NCBI RefSeq assembly: GCF_905220415.1
Contig: NC_059538.1
Location: 11,532,001-11,596,000 of the forward strand
Length of the DNA stretch: 64,000 nt
Direction of reading: 5' to 3'
DNA from: Colias croceus
Taxonomy: Eukaryota > Arthropoda > Insecta > Lepidoptera > Pieridae
Position numbers and translations under genes: made by a program
The notes under the pieces: generated by a model
Seen by the model: only the letters and a program-made list of their open reading frames with translations
Database searches by the model: none
Told to the model about the DNA's origin: nothing
Shown: positions 30,435 through 42,603 of the stretch, piece by piece
Numbering within the stretch: the stretch's first letter is position 1
How the letters are laid out: each line of letters starts with the position of its first letter

Positions 30435-30621
30435 AGGATGCATCCATTTGGTCGCGGAAGAATTCCAACCAATACCCGCGGCCCCATCATTAAAGCGGCT
30501 CGACGGAACACAGTGGGGTTTTAGTCGGTAAGAATCCGGCATAACCCACGGCTCCTTCCCCGGGGGCCGTGGGTATCTTTGGAAGATTTCCCCACTATAA
30601 AAAAAAGGATGCATCCATTTG
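30435..30621 (+). mobile_element. 5'-truncated LINE copy with 16-bp target duplication
   Basis: The insert is 30451-30605 between AGGATGCATCCATTTG at 30435-30450 and 30606-30621 (the first A is shared with the tail). The body carries 'cggaacacagtggggtttt' and 'ccgtgggtatct', then GATTTCCCCACT and an A-tail. It is the same family as 56199-56515. Confidence 0.85.
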
Positions 30622-30971
30622 ATATTTTATTATGTATTTGCAGCTGAATGCGACTGGGTATATGTCGTCAACCTATATCGACATAAGCAGTAAGCACACT
30701 GAATTATGTGTCCAACTATCAAACTAAAGGTTATAGAAACGCTGAATCATCTATTTGTATGCCAACTCAGTCATGTTCTCCAAGAGCCCTTCAAGAACAA
30801 AAGCATGATAAACTTTAAAGGCGGCCTCGTTTGTTCTTATATTTTTTTCCAGACTTCAGTTTGGCCCAGTTGATTCAAGATCTATGATACAGAAGGTATA
30901 CTTTCTGATGTTAAAGAAAGGTGTCTAATAAATAGGACTTTTTAAATATCGATATCGATCTTTATGACAAA
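30622..30971. other. AT-rich spacer
   Basis: No gene or repeat recognised. Confidence 0.5.
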
Positions 30972-31269
30972 CTAGCTGTGCCCCTCGGTTTTACCCGCAT
31001 TTTTCTGCTCTTATTGGTCTTAGCGTGATGATTTAACCGCTCAGTTGCTTACGCGCAAAAAAAAGGGTCTCGATTGCTTCTGATTTTTGACCGAATCTGG
31101 GAATACGACGCGCCGTAATAAAACTTTGATTGTGACTCGCTCTTGAAGCCTATAACCTTCCTCGATAAATGGGCTATTTAACACCGAAATAATTTTTCAA
31201 ATCGGACCAGTAGTTCGTGAGATTAGCGCGTTCAAACAAACATACTTTTCTATATAATATTAGTATAGA
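30972..31269 (-). mobile_element. Non-autonomous Helitron, family B, long form
   Basis: CTAGCTGTGCCCCTCGGTTTTACCCGCA to TATAATATTAGTATAGA with A and T flanks. At 298 bp it is longer than its relatives because of about 90-100 extra bases between 'gcgtgatga' and 'cctataacc' (about 31035-31148). No duplication flanks the extra segment. Confidence 0.7.
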
Positions 31270-31496
31270 TTTACTGATTTGTTTCTAGCCGACTACAAAG
31301 AAGTAGGAAGGAAGGATATCATTTAAGTCCTAAACTAGACAGTAAACGCAAAGACTTTGAAACTTCCTTCACCATTATGTAGTAGATTTTTCAGGAAAGT
31401 TTATTTGTACGGTATATCCTGATAAAAAATTCTTACATGTAAATAATGAATGTATTTTGGAACAACTTTAACCACGAAAGTAAATTTATTGACAAA

Positions 31497-31665
31497 TAGT
31501 GGTCCACCCCGGCTTCGCCCGTGGTACATATTCACGTTTTATCTACATAAGAACCATCCTCGTACTTCAAGGAATATAATAAAAAAAGAATTATCGAAAT
31601 CGGTTCAGCCGTTCTCGAGTTATGCGCTTACCATCACATTTTGCGATTCATTTTTATATTATAGA
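31497..31665 (-). mobile_element. Non-autonomous Helitron, family D, first of tandem pair
   Basis: TAGTGGTCCACCCCGGCTTCGCCCGTGGTAC (CTAG altered to ATAG), 'ccatcctcgtacttcaagg', 'atcggttcagccgttctcgag', ending TTATATTATAGA. Confidence 0.75.
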
Positions 31666-31842
31666 CTAGCGGTCCGCCCCGGCTTCGCCCGTGGTACATA
31701 CTACATATTAACGTTTTCTCTACATAAGAACCATTCTCGTACTTCAAGGAATATAATAAAAAAATAATTATCGAAATCGGTTCAGCCGTTCTCGAGTTAT
31801 GCGCTTACCAACACATTTTGGGATTCATTTTTATATTATAGA
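31666..31842 (-). mobile_element. Non-autonomous Helitron, family D, second of tandem pair
   Basis: Starts CTAGCGGTCCGCCCCGGC directly after the previous copy and ends TTATATTATAGA. It is highly similar to the first copy, in the same orientation. Confidence 0.8.
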
Positions 31843-32082
31843 TTTACTTTCGTGGTTAAAGCCGAAGCCGGGCTGGGTCACTAGTTTATTATGCTGTTAA
31901 GCAACAGATCTACCAAATGAAAATGTTTGTTTATTATATACAAAGTTATCGTTCTTTGAGCGTCCTTAACAAGATTCAATCTTTGAATCTACATCTCTTT
32001 GAACAAGCCAGTTGCAGTGTGGTATTTACGGTATTTATTTGTATGAATAGAAAGATTTTAAGACAGAGTACTAAATATAATA

Positions 32083-32203
32083 AGATCGTGTGTGCTGAGC
32101 GCACGTGTCAGTAGTGAAACTTCTTTGGCAAGATTCAAAGATACCAGAATCGTCGCCATACTCCATTACGTGACGGTGTTGCTATTAAGTTTCACTTCAA
32201 AAA
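32083..32203 (+). repeat. MITE-like element with GTGTGCTGAGCGCAC palindrome, copy 3 (deleted)
   Basis: CGTGTGTGCTGAGCGCACGTGTCA, AGTGAAACTTCTTTGGC, then AAGTTTCACTT. The CATGACGCGACC...GCGCC block present in copies 1 and 2 is missing. Confidence 0.6.
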
Positions 32204-35200
32204 TCTATAAGTAGAAATTTCCTTTAAACACACACAGTTCACTTATTTATGATCTGTGCTATGATGCAGTATAGGGATACACATTTTCACTCGCGTTGTA
32301 ACCGTTAAAAAGAAGCAAATCCAAATTAATTCATATCATAAAAAGTAATATTCATCCAACTTCACAAACTTTATAAAATTACAAGATTTACAACACGCCT
32401 TACATCACTTTCCCTCAGCAAGTAGTACGAAAAACTTCTCTATGACGTCACATTCTCAGTCGTGTATGACATTTGTCAGAACAAAGGGAAGCAATTACTC
32501 AAACGGATCGCGCATTTAGCATCGCATCTACATATTTTATTGTACATCACATTTCTCATACGAATCCCCTCAAATGAACCTCAAAACTTTGAAAATTAAA
32601 TTCTCCACAGCATGATGTGTGCTGCGCTATATATCCTCAATTCCCTGGGGCGTAAGAATTAAATTGTCTTGCACGAAACGCCTTATTATTTATGTCGTAA
32701 TGAGAGAGGCGTTTTAGGTCTTATTTTGCCGTGCGAAGTCTGAGGTGCAAGTGATGAACGAGTTACCGTACTCATTTAAATCGTATCTTTTTGCTTTTGA
32801 AAAATAAACATTAAACTTAATGAAAATAAGGACGTATGTCTGTATGAGCCGCTGAGTGTTCATTAGCAATATTATGTCAGTAAAGACATTGATATTTAAT
32901 TGTAGTTTTTTTTTCATCTCATTATTTATTGCAAATGTATTTTTATTTCATCAGTAAAATTTTATTACCGTTGAACATAAAAAAAATCAGATTTAAACTG
33001 AAATAATTCAAGATTTTAATTTTAGCTTTTATTTGGCAAATCTTATATTTTACACCAAACAGTAAAGATGTAACTGAATACAGTGTCTTATAGGAAATTG
33101 TATTGTACTTAGTTAAAAGAGATATTATGTAATTAAACTCGTTTTATTATTAGTTTGCCTCTTATTAAAAACTTTATAATACCTAACTATTATAATATTG
33201 CTTTTTCAAGAAAAAATATTATTTAAAAGCTTCCCTAGGCTTTTGTTTTTGTGGTAGAATAGTTAGTTATAATTGTTATTTTAACGAAATCCTACACAAT
33301 ATACACACATAGGTACCATAACATTTTATAAATAACATATTCAATTATTTTTGCAATTGTAGCTTTAATTACTTGAAAAATTTTAGAAACACGCCTTAAA
33401 AATTTCATTCATTGAACCAAAACGATGTCCAAAAGCTACTGAATAGGTGGAATGTAATAATAATAATTATAGTTTATTATTTATAATATCACAAAATTTT
33501 CGAGCAAAATATTATCACTTTAATCAAGCGTACATCACGTAAATCCATTTCAAATTAATATTTACGCAATGAATATTTGACGTAAAATATTGGTTCAAAT
33601 AAAATAAATACCTCATATATTTAAGTTTAATAATTACACAAAATAACATTAGTTAAGTACTTGATGCTACGACGTTTTCTCTATTTTAAAAAGTTGTCAG
33701 CGGTTACTTCGTTAAAATATATTTTAAAACTTTAAATTTCAGTGCATGTATGACAAAATCTAAACAAGGTAACACGTAACACTTCTTTTGCAGTACGACC
33801 CGTTTATACGATATCGGTCCGACATGTTATAAAGAAAACGAACTCTACGGACTTTTAGTATTTCTCTACTAAAACATGTTTTTGTATTATGGGACATCTC
33901 TCTATATTTATTACGTTATTTGGTAACTAAAATATCTACTAAACATATTAGTAAAATATAATGTATGCATTACTATATATATTTTAATTATAAATTGTAA
34001 CGTAAAGTACACCTTGCGTCGTCCATCTTAAATAAAGCCATGTATCCATCATCCAATCCTGTCGTATAGAGAACAGTTCTAACGACTAACACATTACAGA
34101 CCAACGACATTTCAGTCGTGTAAACGAGCTTTTCACGTTAATATACTCTGTACGTTAACGCAAAAGCACGTATGTCCCCTTCACGAAACGAGCGCTTATG
34201 TAAAACTAGTACTGAAATAAAACCGCTTTAGAATTATGCTCTACACGTATGTAGTAGAGTATCCTTCCTATTTACTAGAATGTGTTTTATTCAAGTGGCG
34301 CGCTTGCATTTACATTTAAATGATTATAGTTGATGGTGAACAGTTTAATTTTTGGAGTGTCATTTTAACGTTGTAACATTAGAGTAACTGACATCGTGTA
34401 TTTTGTTTATGCTCGTACCTATTAAGATTTTTCAACTACTGATTCTATGCGGTTTTAAAAAGTCGGAGTGATTTTCATTCGAGGCCTCGAATTAAATTGA
34501 TCTAAAAACATTAGCAAGCGTATATCGTAACATCCTTCCGAAATTTTACCATTGTGAAACTGTTATTATTTCATCAATGCGTGCAAAAATATCGACAATT
34601 ATTTTAGATTTAGATAAATTTATTTCAAAGTATATGCCTAATTAATACTAACATAATACTTCAAGGAGTTCCTTTTCAACTACCCTTAAAAAAAACAAAC
34701 ATCACATTTTACAAACATTACCTTAAATAGCAGCGTACCTAATATAACAATTATTTACAGTACCAATGCAAACTGCTATGCTAAATACCGTCCTACGTTT
34801 CACAATTGCTAAACAAACATCGTGAGTGCTTTAATTAATTACTATACAAACACATATATCAGAGTTGTTACATAAATTACAAGATGGTTACTCGGTTTAT
34901 CCTGTTTGAATATGTCAAGCTGAGGTCGGAGATTTTGAAATGTAACCCAGCATTTATTGAATTTTAAAAACGCTTTGATAGGTAATAATAATTAGGTAAC
35001 AAAAAACTTTTTTACACACTGAGAGAGAATTTTTATCTTTATGTCGGAGTCTCAATTTATTAACATAAAATTCTTATGGGTAATCTATAAAGAAACAGTT
35101 GCATTTTCATAGAACACTTGGAATAATTTTTGAACACGATTGCTTCGGAAATAATGATTTGTCAAGGCACAATTAACATGAATACTTCGAAAGATTCTCA

Positions 35201-37229
35201 GTATTTTACTTTCATCATACCACTATCATTAAGAATATTCCCGAGGTTCTATCGAAAGTATACATAATTTATTTTATACTGGGAACATTCTAGTTTAACG
35301 ACGGTACAAGAATAATGTTTGCTTTATTATCAAAGTGATAGTTGAAGCAAATTTATTATATAGAAGGAAATATTATTTGCTCTGTCGTATCTTTTATTTT
35401 GAAATAGCGTCTGCTGCTTGAAAATATTTTACGGTGATTTCAATCAATTTTTTAGATAAATAGTAAATGTTTTTTTTGGATAAGAACGATCGTATTACGT
35501 AAGTAAGGGATTTCCTGAACCTTTTAGAAAGTATCGGTACCAGTTAGCAAGCAACACTATTGACACTATTGAGACTACTATTAATTTTATCGTGTGAATA
35601 GATTAGTAGTTAATCTCTATATAAATAGAAAATTGTTCTGGCAAGAATATCTGGGATAATTAACAGACATATAGAAATTCATCTTTATGTTTTGTTTCAA
35701 TACCTATTCCTGAAATATTGTTTTCAATGATGATTCAATAAACGAAGCTTATTTAAACAAAATAATATAATATGTTACACATTAATAACACGCCTAACAT
35801 AGCAGAGTTTTGCACTCTTTAATCAAGATCCTCAACAGAGATACCATATGAATTACCAAGGAAGCATAACATCAAATATAATTTGAAAATCTTAAAAGGA
35901 CGAGGACACATGAGGCGGGTTGATCCCCTGAGTCGTTATGCCACAACAAAGGATTTCGGTACAAATTGAGGTACAATACAGTACCTTGTTAGGCTGGTTG
36001 CGGACTAACGATAGTCTGTTGTATTGTATACTTTAGTTGCAAAGAAATGGTACGTGCGATTTATTTTGAGAAATGCGAGTCCATATTATGTTTACAGTTT
36101 CATATGAAATTATATTAACATTGTATTGCAGTAATATTATGTGAAAATTAAATTTTTATTGCTTATGAATCGTTTCATGGTAGGTACCTTTAGCATTATA
36201 CGATTTATACCCAATGTACATTAGCAATATTGATGTTATTTGTTAGTATCAATGGTCGTTGCTTTAATAATATTCAAAATTTGGTAAAGTTTGAAGTTTG
36301 GTATTTATCCATTATCAGTACAAAAATCATAATATTATGAACACCTATTTACACGACGTACAAACGCCGCGTTCACCCGCTTCTAACGGTACCGCTTTCG
36401 GCTATTTAGTTTTAATTACAACCCCTTTCAAATTAAGGTAAAATATGAAGTTATTTCTAGGTTACAGTAAACATAAAGTATAGAGCTGAATTATTGTCGA
36501 AATTGGAGTTTCCTTTGAGGTTAATATTCGTTCAGCATAAAGAGTCTAGTCCATTCATTGAAAATGGTAAATAAACTTTAATTACAAGTACACAAATGGT
36601 TATAATGAAATGGTTTGGCATATTACGATAATAAACAGTTATAATAATATATTTTGTAAAATTAAATTGTAATACTGATATGATTAAAAAGAGCAACTAT
36701 GGAGTTTCTTGCAAGGTCTTCTCCATAGATACTACTTGCCGAATCGGTGGTAAATGTTAAAAATATGTAAGTAAAAAAATATGACGTTTTAAAAGTGCTT
36801 CTCGAAGAAGTCTCTAATTGAATAAAGTAATAAATGTTTGAGTTTTTTGAAAAGCTTTACTCGGTTAATTAAAACTGTGTTACAGACTGGTTTAGCCGTT
36901 TTTAGGGATTGAGGATCAAACATAAATATTTTAATAATTGTAATGCCAATAATTTTGAAAAAACCGTGAAGATGATCATTCCTTTTTTACTTAAAATCTA
37001 TAAAATTTAGTGAAGGTGTGATATAAGAACGAGTTTCGAATAATTTGTTACAGTAAAACAATAATTACGGCAAGTCAAATTACTAGAAACAAACTTTCGG
37101 CTAATCACTTCACAGGTTTTTGCAAGTAACAAAATCTTACCATTACCATTTTGAATGTTTTATTAGAAGAATCAAGCTAGTTTTAAATCATATTTATTTG
37201 TGAAGCATAGATATCATAAAGATTAGACA
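32204..37229. other. 5-kb AT-rich stretch without recognisable feature
   Basis: No ORF with a recognisable domain, no Helitron end and no clear inverted repeat seen. It is the longest repeat-poor part of the window and could be intron, intergenic DNA or old decayed repeats. Confidence 0.45.
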
Positions 37230-37779
37230 TCGAGTTGCTAGATTTAGAAATATTCGTTTTATAGTCGAGCCAATTTAATAGGCAACATTTGACGTCTATC
37301 AATTTTATCTTCGAAGAGAGGTAACCTGCTTAAAAACATCGATTAAAGTGTATTAATCGATACGGATTTGAAACATTTGTCAATCGAATTTATTAATTTA
37401 TGATGATTTTTATTCACAAGTAATCAATGCATTCGATTCTAGATGTCAGATTTCGATTTTTAGAGTAACGTCTCTAGTATTTAAAAAGAAAAAAGGTTTA
37501 TTGACACAAAATTGTAGCGACGTCAGTTCTTCAATTCAGAAATTGTTTATTATGTTTAGGATGGTTTATCAATAAAATGAAATCTTAAAATTACTTGTAT
37601 CGGTCATTATTATTATAAATATGTAATCGTAATTAAAAAAAGTTAAGCAAATGTGCAGTTCTAACAAAACGAAATATCATGTTATTGTATGTCGTCGTTA
37701 CTAGGTTACGTTGTTGAATTTTGTTGAACTGTCAAATGTTGCCTATTAAAATGGCTCTACTATAATTCTGGCAACTCGA
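37230..37779. mobile_element. TIR element, TCGAGTTGC ends
   Basis: Left TCGAGTTGCTAG...GAGCCAATTTAATAGGC and right, on the complement, TCGAGTTGCCAG...GAGCCATTTTAATAGGC, both leading to 'aacatttgac'. Inverted ends of about 45-60 bp with several mismatches and indels, total about 550 bp. No transposase; target duplication not clear. Confidence 0.6.
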
Positions 37780-37923
37780 TTATAAACGCTCTAACGAAAG
37801 TTGGTAGCAGCATCTTGGCATTTTATGTCCGACTCCTGCGCTAATATGTATATTATTAGATACTGTCTTTGTATTCTTTCAATATCATAATAGAACTTTT
37901 GTATTCTTTTTTCCCTTTGCGAA

Positions 37924-38143
37924 ACGGCTTTCCGCCCGCGGCTTCGCCCGCGTATTCAAAGGAATACCCACATAGTTCCCGTTCCCGTGGGATTTCCGGG
38001 ATAAAACCTATCCTATGTGTTAATCCAAGTTACCCTCTATATGTGTGCTAAATTTCATTGTAATCGGTTCAGTAGAATTTGCGTGAAAGAGTAACAAACA
38101 CACACACACATCCTCACAAACATTCGCATTTATAATATTAGTA
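37924..38143 (-). mobile_element. Non-autonomous Helitron, family A
   Basis: GGCTTTCCGCCCGCGGCTTCGCCCGC (CTAG worn to ACGG), 'gggataaaacctatcctatgtgtta', 'gtgaaagagtaacaaacacac', ending TTATAATATTAGTAGG. Confidence 0.75.
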
Positions 38144-38443
38144 GGTATGTACCATGCAGTTTCGTACAACTGTTATAACACTAATTAAAACCGAACTATT
38201 TGATGAAAACTCGTAAAAACCTCTCTTAAAATTTACTACACCGTTTATTTATCATCCACGATCAATTTATTTGTAAAATAATCCAACGTTCCTTTAATTA
38301 ACACCTTCACAATTAATGTTTGTTTATTCCAACGAATATTGAAAAGCCGAAATAATATATTTAATGAATATTTGAAATAACTTGACTGCGTGGGCTAAGA
38401 AAGTGAAATCATTATTTATTATTATTAATTCTTTTATAAGTAA
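38144..38443. other. AT-rich spacer
   Basis: No gene or repeat recognised. Confidence 0.5.
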
Positions 38444-38612
38444 CTAGCGGTCCGCCCCGGCTTCGCCCGTGGTACATATTTCGCAATAAAAGGTAGCCTA
38501 TGTTATTTCTCAGAGGTTAAAGATTGTCTGTGTCATCAAAATCGGTCCAGTAGTTTATGCGTGAAAACCATACATGCATACAAACATTTCCTCTTTATAA
38601 TAATAGTATACC
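38444..38612 (-). mobile_element. Non-autonomous Helitron, family F
   Basis: CTAGCGGTCCGCCCCGGCTTCGCCCGTGGTACATATTTCGCAATAAAAGG to CTTTATAATAATAGTATACC. It is the same subfamily as the Helitron that carries the Spy-like insertion, but here 'gaaatttggc' is reduced at the equivalent site. Confidence 0.75.
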
Positions 38613-38658
38613 TAGACAAAATGTAATAAATGCCAATTAATCTTCATAAATCACATCA

Positions 38659-38833
38659 TCTATACTAATGTTATAAAGCTGCAGAGTTTGTTTGTTTGTT
38701 TGGTTTACAGGTCCGATTTGAAAAATTCTTTCGGTGTTAGAGATAGCCCATTTATCGAGGAAGGCTATAATATCATCATGCTAAGACCAACAGGAGCGGA
38801 GCAATGCGGCTGAAACTGCGCGGCACAGATAGT
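38659..38833 (+). mobile_element. Non-autonomous Helitron, family B
   Basis: TCTATACTAATGTTATAAAGCTG, 'gatagcccatttatcgaggaaggct', 'ctgaaactgcgcggcacagatag' at the end (CTAG altered to ATAG). Confidence 0.7.
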
Positions 38834-38861
38834 CCATAGTCCATACTTATATTATTATAAA

Positions 38862-39048
38862 CTAGAGGTCCGCCCCGGCTTCGCCCGTGGTACATATTTC
38901 GCAATAAAAGGTAGCCTATGTCCTTTCTCGGGTATCAAAATATCTCCATACCAAATTTCATGCAAATTGGTTCATTAGTTTAGGCGTGATTGAGTAACAG
39001 ACAGACAGACAGACAGAGTTACTTTCGCTTTTATAATATTAATATGGA
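38862..39048 (-). mobile_element. Chimeric Helitron (3' end family F, 5' end family A)
   Basis: CTAG and TCCGCCCCGGCTTCGCCCGTGGTACATATTTCGC are family F. From 'ctttctcgggtatcaaaatatc' through 'gattgagtaacagacagacag' to TTATAATATTAATATGGA is family A. It forms the left arm of an inverted dimer. Confidence 0.75.
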
Positions 39049-39049
39049 T

Positions 39050-39200
39050 GTGAAAGTCTGTCTGTCTGTTACTCAATCACGCCTAAACTACTGAACCAAT
39101 TTGCATGAAATTTGGTATGGAGATATTTTAATACCCGAGAAAGGACATAGGCTACCTTTTATTGCGAAATATGTACCATGGGCGAAGCCGGGACCACTAG
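39050..39200 (+). mobile_element. Inverted partner Helitron, right arm of palindrome
   Basis: Reads the complement of the preceding copy from 'gtctgtctgtctgttactcaatcacgcc' to 'taccatgggcgaagccgggaccactag' and ends in CTAG. Arms of ~145-150 bp around ~25 bp form a near-perfect palindrome. Confidence 0.75.
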
Positions 39201-39651
39201 TATTTTATAAAACAAATGTAAACAGACATTACATTTATTAATAACAATAATTATGTTTTACATAAATGTAGGCTTCATTCATTTTATTTAGCTCGAAGCT
39301 AAATGACTAAAATTTAAAACAAATTATACTACAAATTTCTACTTTAAAAACCATTACCGCGAATTACATTTTTATTTTTAAAATACAGAATACAGATACA
39401 AAACAGGCAAAGGGCTATAAATTAATTTTCTCTTATAAGACCTTTTTAAAAGCGAATTTCACAAAGGAGCCTGTTATTAAAATATTTTACTGTCGGTAGG
39501 CGTAAAATATTCATCATAATATTTAAAAATAGAACTCTTAATATTTTCTTAAAATTTCGTTTTGTTTTAGAAATGTTTGGAAATAAAACAATTTTATAAC
39601 TCTTTATATTTGTATGAAAGTTTTATATCTTATCTTCTTAATATATATAAA
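39201..39651. other. AT-rich spacer
   Basis: No gene or repeat recognised. Confidence 0.5.
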
Positions 39652-39812
39652 TCTCGTGTCACAATGTTTGTCCTCAATGGACTCCTAAACCACCTAACCG
39701 ATTATAATAAAATTCGCACATCATGTGCAGTTCGATCCAACTTGAGAGATAGGATAGTTTAAATCTCAAATCGTTTTAGAGAAAGCGGGCGAAGCCGCGG
39801 GCGGTAAGCTAG
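39652..39812 (+). mobile_element. Non-autonomous Helitron, family E (161 bp)
   Basis: TCTCGTGTCACAATG...GCGGGCGGTAAGCTAG with A and T flanks. Nearly identical to 14464-14624. Confidence 0.8.
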
Positions 39813-41145
39813 TTAAATTATAAATTAGTATTAACTTATGCATAATGACCTGATTTAAACTGAGTAGAAAATACTTTAAATAACTGTATCGTTTATTGAT
39901 ATTATTAAACAGAATATTTCGTATTAATCATAATAATTTACATATTGTGTGATAGAAGATGTATAATTGCCTATATTAGAAATGAGAGAAAGCGACCACG
40001 CTCAATGTCTCAATCTTTAATTTCTAAATGTATTCATATTACATATTCTATATGTAATATGTACTAGCGTAACATAAAACACAAGATAATATTACCTTTA
40101 TTATATCATTTTTTATTATACCATCATCCAGGAATAATCTATTAGTTTGTACAATAAAATATTTCAAATAAACACATCCCTATAAAACACTTGTTCACTT
40201 TCTTACAAAAACTATATTAAAATCACAAAAATTAGTACAAAGCCCTGAGGATCGCTCCCAATAAAAATATACGTACTATGAAATAAGACAAAAGATAACC
40301 CAAGCTATTTGTTGAGGCATGTTTACTTTCCTGTCTCCAAGTTTGTCAACATTAGGAAATCGTATTTCGGCTAGTTCAAAGAAAAATGTTTTTAGCCGAT
40401 TTCACGATTGATTGGATGTTGTTTTATGAAATCTTATTAAGTTATTATAATGCTGGATATTGCGACGAAATATTAGATCGGAAATTTGGGAAGGACAGGA
40501 AATTAGAAAGGGATAAATAAGATAAGGTTTAGAGTTCGTTTGGATGAATTAATTTTTAAGGTTGATTAAATTTACATTAAAATTAACGAACGTAAACATA
40601 ATATATGAAAAAATGTTCCGCAGGACAGTAAATCTACCTAACTATTACTTTGCCTGTCTGTAGATAATAATAGTCCATAATATCATTCAGACGATGAAAG
40701 AATGAAGTTAAAATTCTAAAATTTAACAATCATTTATATTATTAACTTTGAGTATAAATGAACGGGGTAGATTTTAACTGAAAACAAAACTATAATGAAT
40801 AATATGTCCATGTCTATGTCTATGAAAGAATAAGAAATAAACGTTTTAAGTATTATTATTATTGAAAGCAAGAAAATATGAAGCTGTAAACGGTATAAAA
40901 TATCAGATATCCGCTTCATCATAAAATACCGTCAAAAGCATTGCTACATCAATATTTCCCTTCCAGAACTTAACAATATTCAATTCTAAAAGTTAGCGGT
41001 GATTTCAATTTGTCAGAGCATCATAAAAACGGCCTTTGGGCATTGAAGTTGGATTGGCCAATGTACCGGTTCAGGAATTTTAATAATTGCGTTGGCTCAG
41101 AAATTTGTAGCAATTATTCGGAATAATATAACTTGTTCTGCCTTA
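39813..41145. other. AT-rich spacer
   Basis: No gene recognised. A small hairpin CATATTACATA...TATGTAATATG lies near 40034-40060. Confidence 0.5.
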
Positions 41146-41606
41146 AAGCAGTATTATTTCTAGAGTGGAAAAGTGACAGCTCTATACAGGGTTACTTGTA
41201 AAACACCAGCAACCTCGCAGAACAAGATAGACGACTTTTGATAATTTGTTAGATTTTATTTTCATACAAAAATAAATATTCATTTCATTTTCCATCTGAA
41301 TATTATAAACTCTACGCGCATCACAAAAATTACGTAAACAAGAAGCGAACGAGAGGGGGAAGGGGGCGTCGCGTTGTTCTTTCGATAATTAATAGAAGTA
41401 TAGACTTACAAATGTTAGGAGAGTACAATAAAAGCTTAAAAAAATCATTTAAAAATAATTTATTGTGTTATGCCAAAAGTCGTAGAACAATTAATGTTGT
41501 TACTTATGATGTTAGCTATCTTGTCCTGCGAGGTTGCTGGTGTTTTACAAGTAACCCTGTATAGGTCGTCTAGCGCCATCACTTTCTCACATTGGAAATA
41601 ATCTTA
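41146..41606. repeat. Hairpin MITE (ATTATTTCC/GGAAATAAT ends) split by another element
   Basis: The left arm CAGTATTATTTCTAGAGTGG...AGTGAC and the right arm CTAGCGCCATCACTTTC...GGAAATAATC match the small hairpin family at 27345 and 45419. They are separated by the TIR element 41183-41563, which must have inserted later. Confidence 0.55.
41183..41563. mobile_element. TIR element (TATA)CAGGGTTACTTG, about 380 bp
   Basis: Inverted ends of ~45 bp starting CAGGGTTACTTGTAAAACAC and running through GCAACCTCGCAG, flanked by TATA at 41183-41186 and 41560-41563. A TA duplication (Tc1/mariner type) or TATA are both possible because the flank is palindromic. No transposase. Confidence 0.65.
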
Positions 41607-41818
41607 CTAATGTTATAAATGCGAAAGTTTATGAGGATGAATGTATGTATGTTTGTTACTCTTTCACGCAAATACTAACAAACCGATTTCAATGAAATTT
41701 GGTATGTAAGTTGAAGACCCAGACTAAGACATAAGCTACTTTTTATCCCGGAAATCCCACAGGAACGGGAACTATGCAGGCACTGAAAACGCGAGCAAAG
41801 CCGCGGGCGAAAAATTAG
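41602..41818 (+). mobile_element. Non-autonomous Helitron, family A
   Basis: TCTTACTAATGTTATAAATGCGAAAG, 'ttgttactctttcacgcaaatac', 'atcccggaaatcccacaggaacggg', ending GCCGCGGGCGAAAAATTAG. It abuts the hairpin MITE on its left. Confidence 0.75.
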
Positions 41819-42284
41819 TACTGCTATAATAAATATAATATAGTAACCCTGAAGTCGAGTTGGTTCCTAGTAATTTCAACACCATTCGACATTGATCAAA
41901 CGTTCCAAGTTTTTCTTGGAAGCTAGGTGCTATTCTGGGAAATAACCCTTAGCTCTGAGCTAAAAACTACTTCTATTATTGGATAAGAAAATTATTCAAT
42001 TATACAATAATTATGTTAATAAGTTTTAAGGTTTTGTTTGCAAGAAATAATGATTTGAAGATTCTTCTAGAATTTAAAGAAATCATGACAATATGATGAT
42101 GTTACGAATCCATTTTTGTTTTATTTTTTTTTTGTTAATGATAAAATACGTGTTGTCTATGTGTAGCCAATATATGGCTGATTTGATGAACTCCTAAATA
42201 TTATTATTTCTAATTGACAAACTAAGACGCTACGAATACTCACTATAATTTTAAAATGTGATTTCAGTGATGGCATTTTCCTTG
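41819..42284. other. AT-rich spacer
   Basis: No gene or repeat recognised. Confidence 0.5.
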
Positions 42285-42603
42285 CATCATCATCATCATC
42301 ATCAGCCCATATTATACGTTCCCACTGCTGGGACACGGGCCTCCTATGTGAGTACAGGCCATAATCCACCACGCTGGCCAAGTGCGTGTTGGCGGATGAC
42401 ACAATCGGTCGTCGAACTTTTTTTTAATTCTTCGACATGGCGGTTTCCTCACGATGTTTTCCTTCACCGTTCGAGCAGTGGTGATGTTACAACATGCGCA
42501 GATAAATTGAAAAATCAATTTATTTCCTGCACGCTCGCCTGGTCTCGAAACCCGGACTTATCGATTCGAAGTCCGAGGTCTCACCACTGAGCCACCACTG
42601 CTC
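42285..42603 (-). mobile_element. tRNA-derived SINE with LINE-type tail and (ATG)n
   Basis: On the minus strand it starts GAGCAGTGGTGGCTCAGTGG (A-box like) and has GGGTTTCGAGACC (B-box like) about 40 bp on, the pol III promoter layout of a tRNA-derived SINE. It ends with GGCCCGTGTCCCAGCAGTGG and an (ATG)n tail. The tail resembles the LINE at 11680, which suggests that LINE family mobilised it. Target duplication not clear. Confidence 0.75.

Larger units (their letters stand above)
31466..31861. repeat. 20-bp perfect inverted repeat bracketing two tandem Helitrons
   Basis: CTTTAACCACGAAAGTAAAT at 31466-31485 and its exact complement at 31842-31861. The enclosed DNA is the tandem Helitron pair. 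A GAAGCCGGGCTGGGTCACTAG end at 31883 suggests an outer, older Helitron of opposite orientation. Confidence 0.6.

Noticed and set aside
42258..42590. 110-residue ORF
   Set aside because: It lies across a tRNA-derived SINE in the opposite orientation; the histidine run is the (CAT)n tail.
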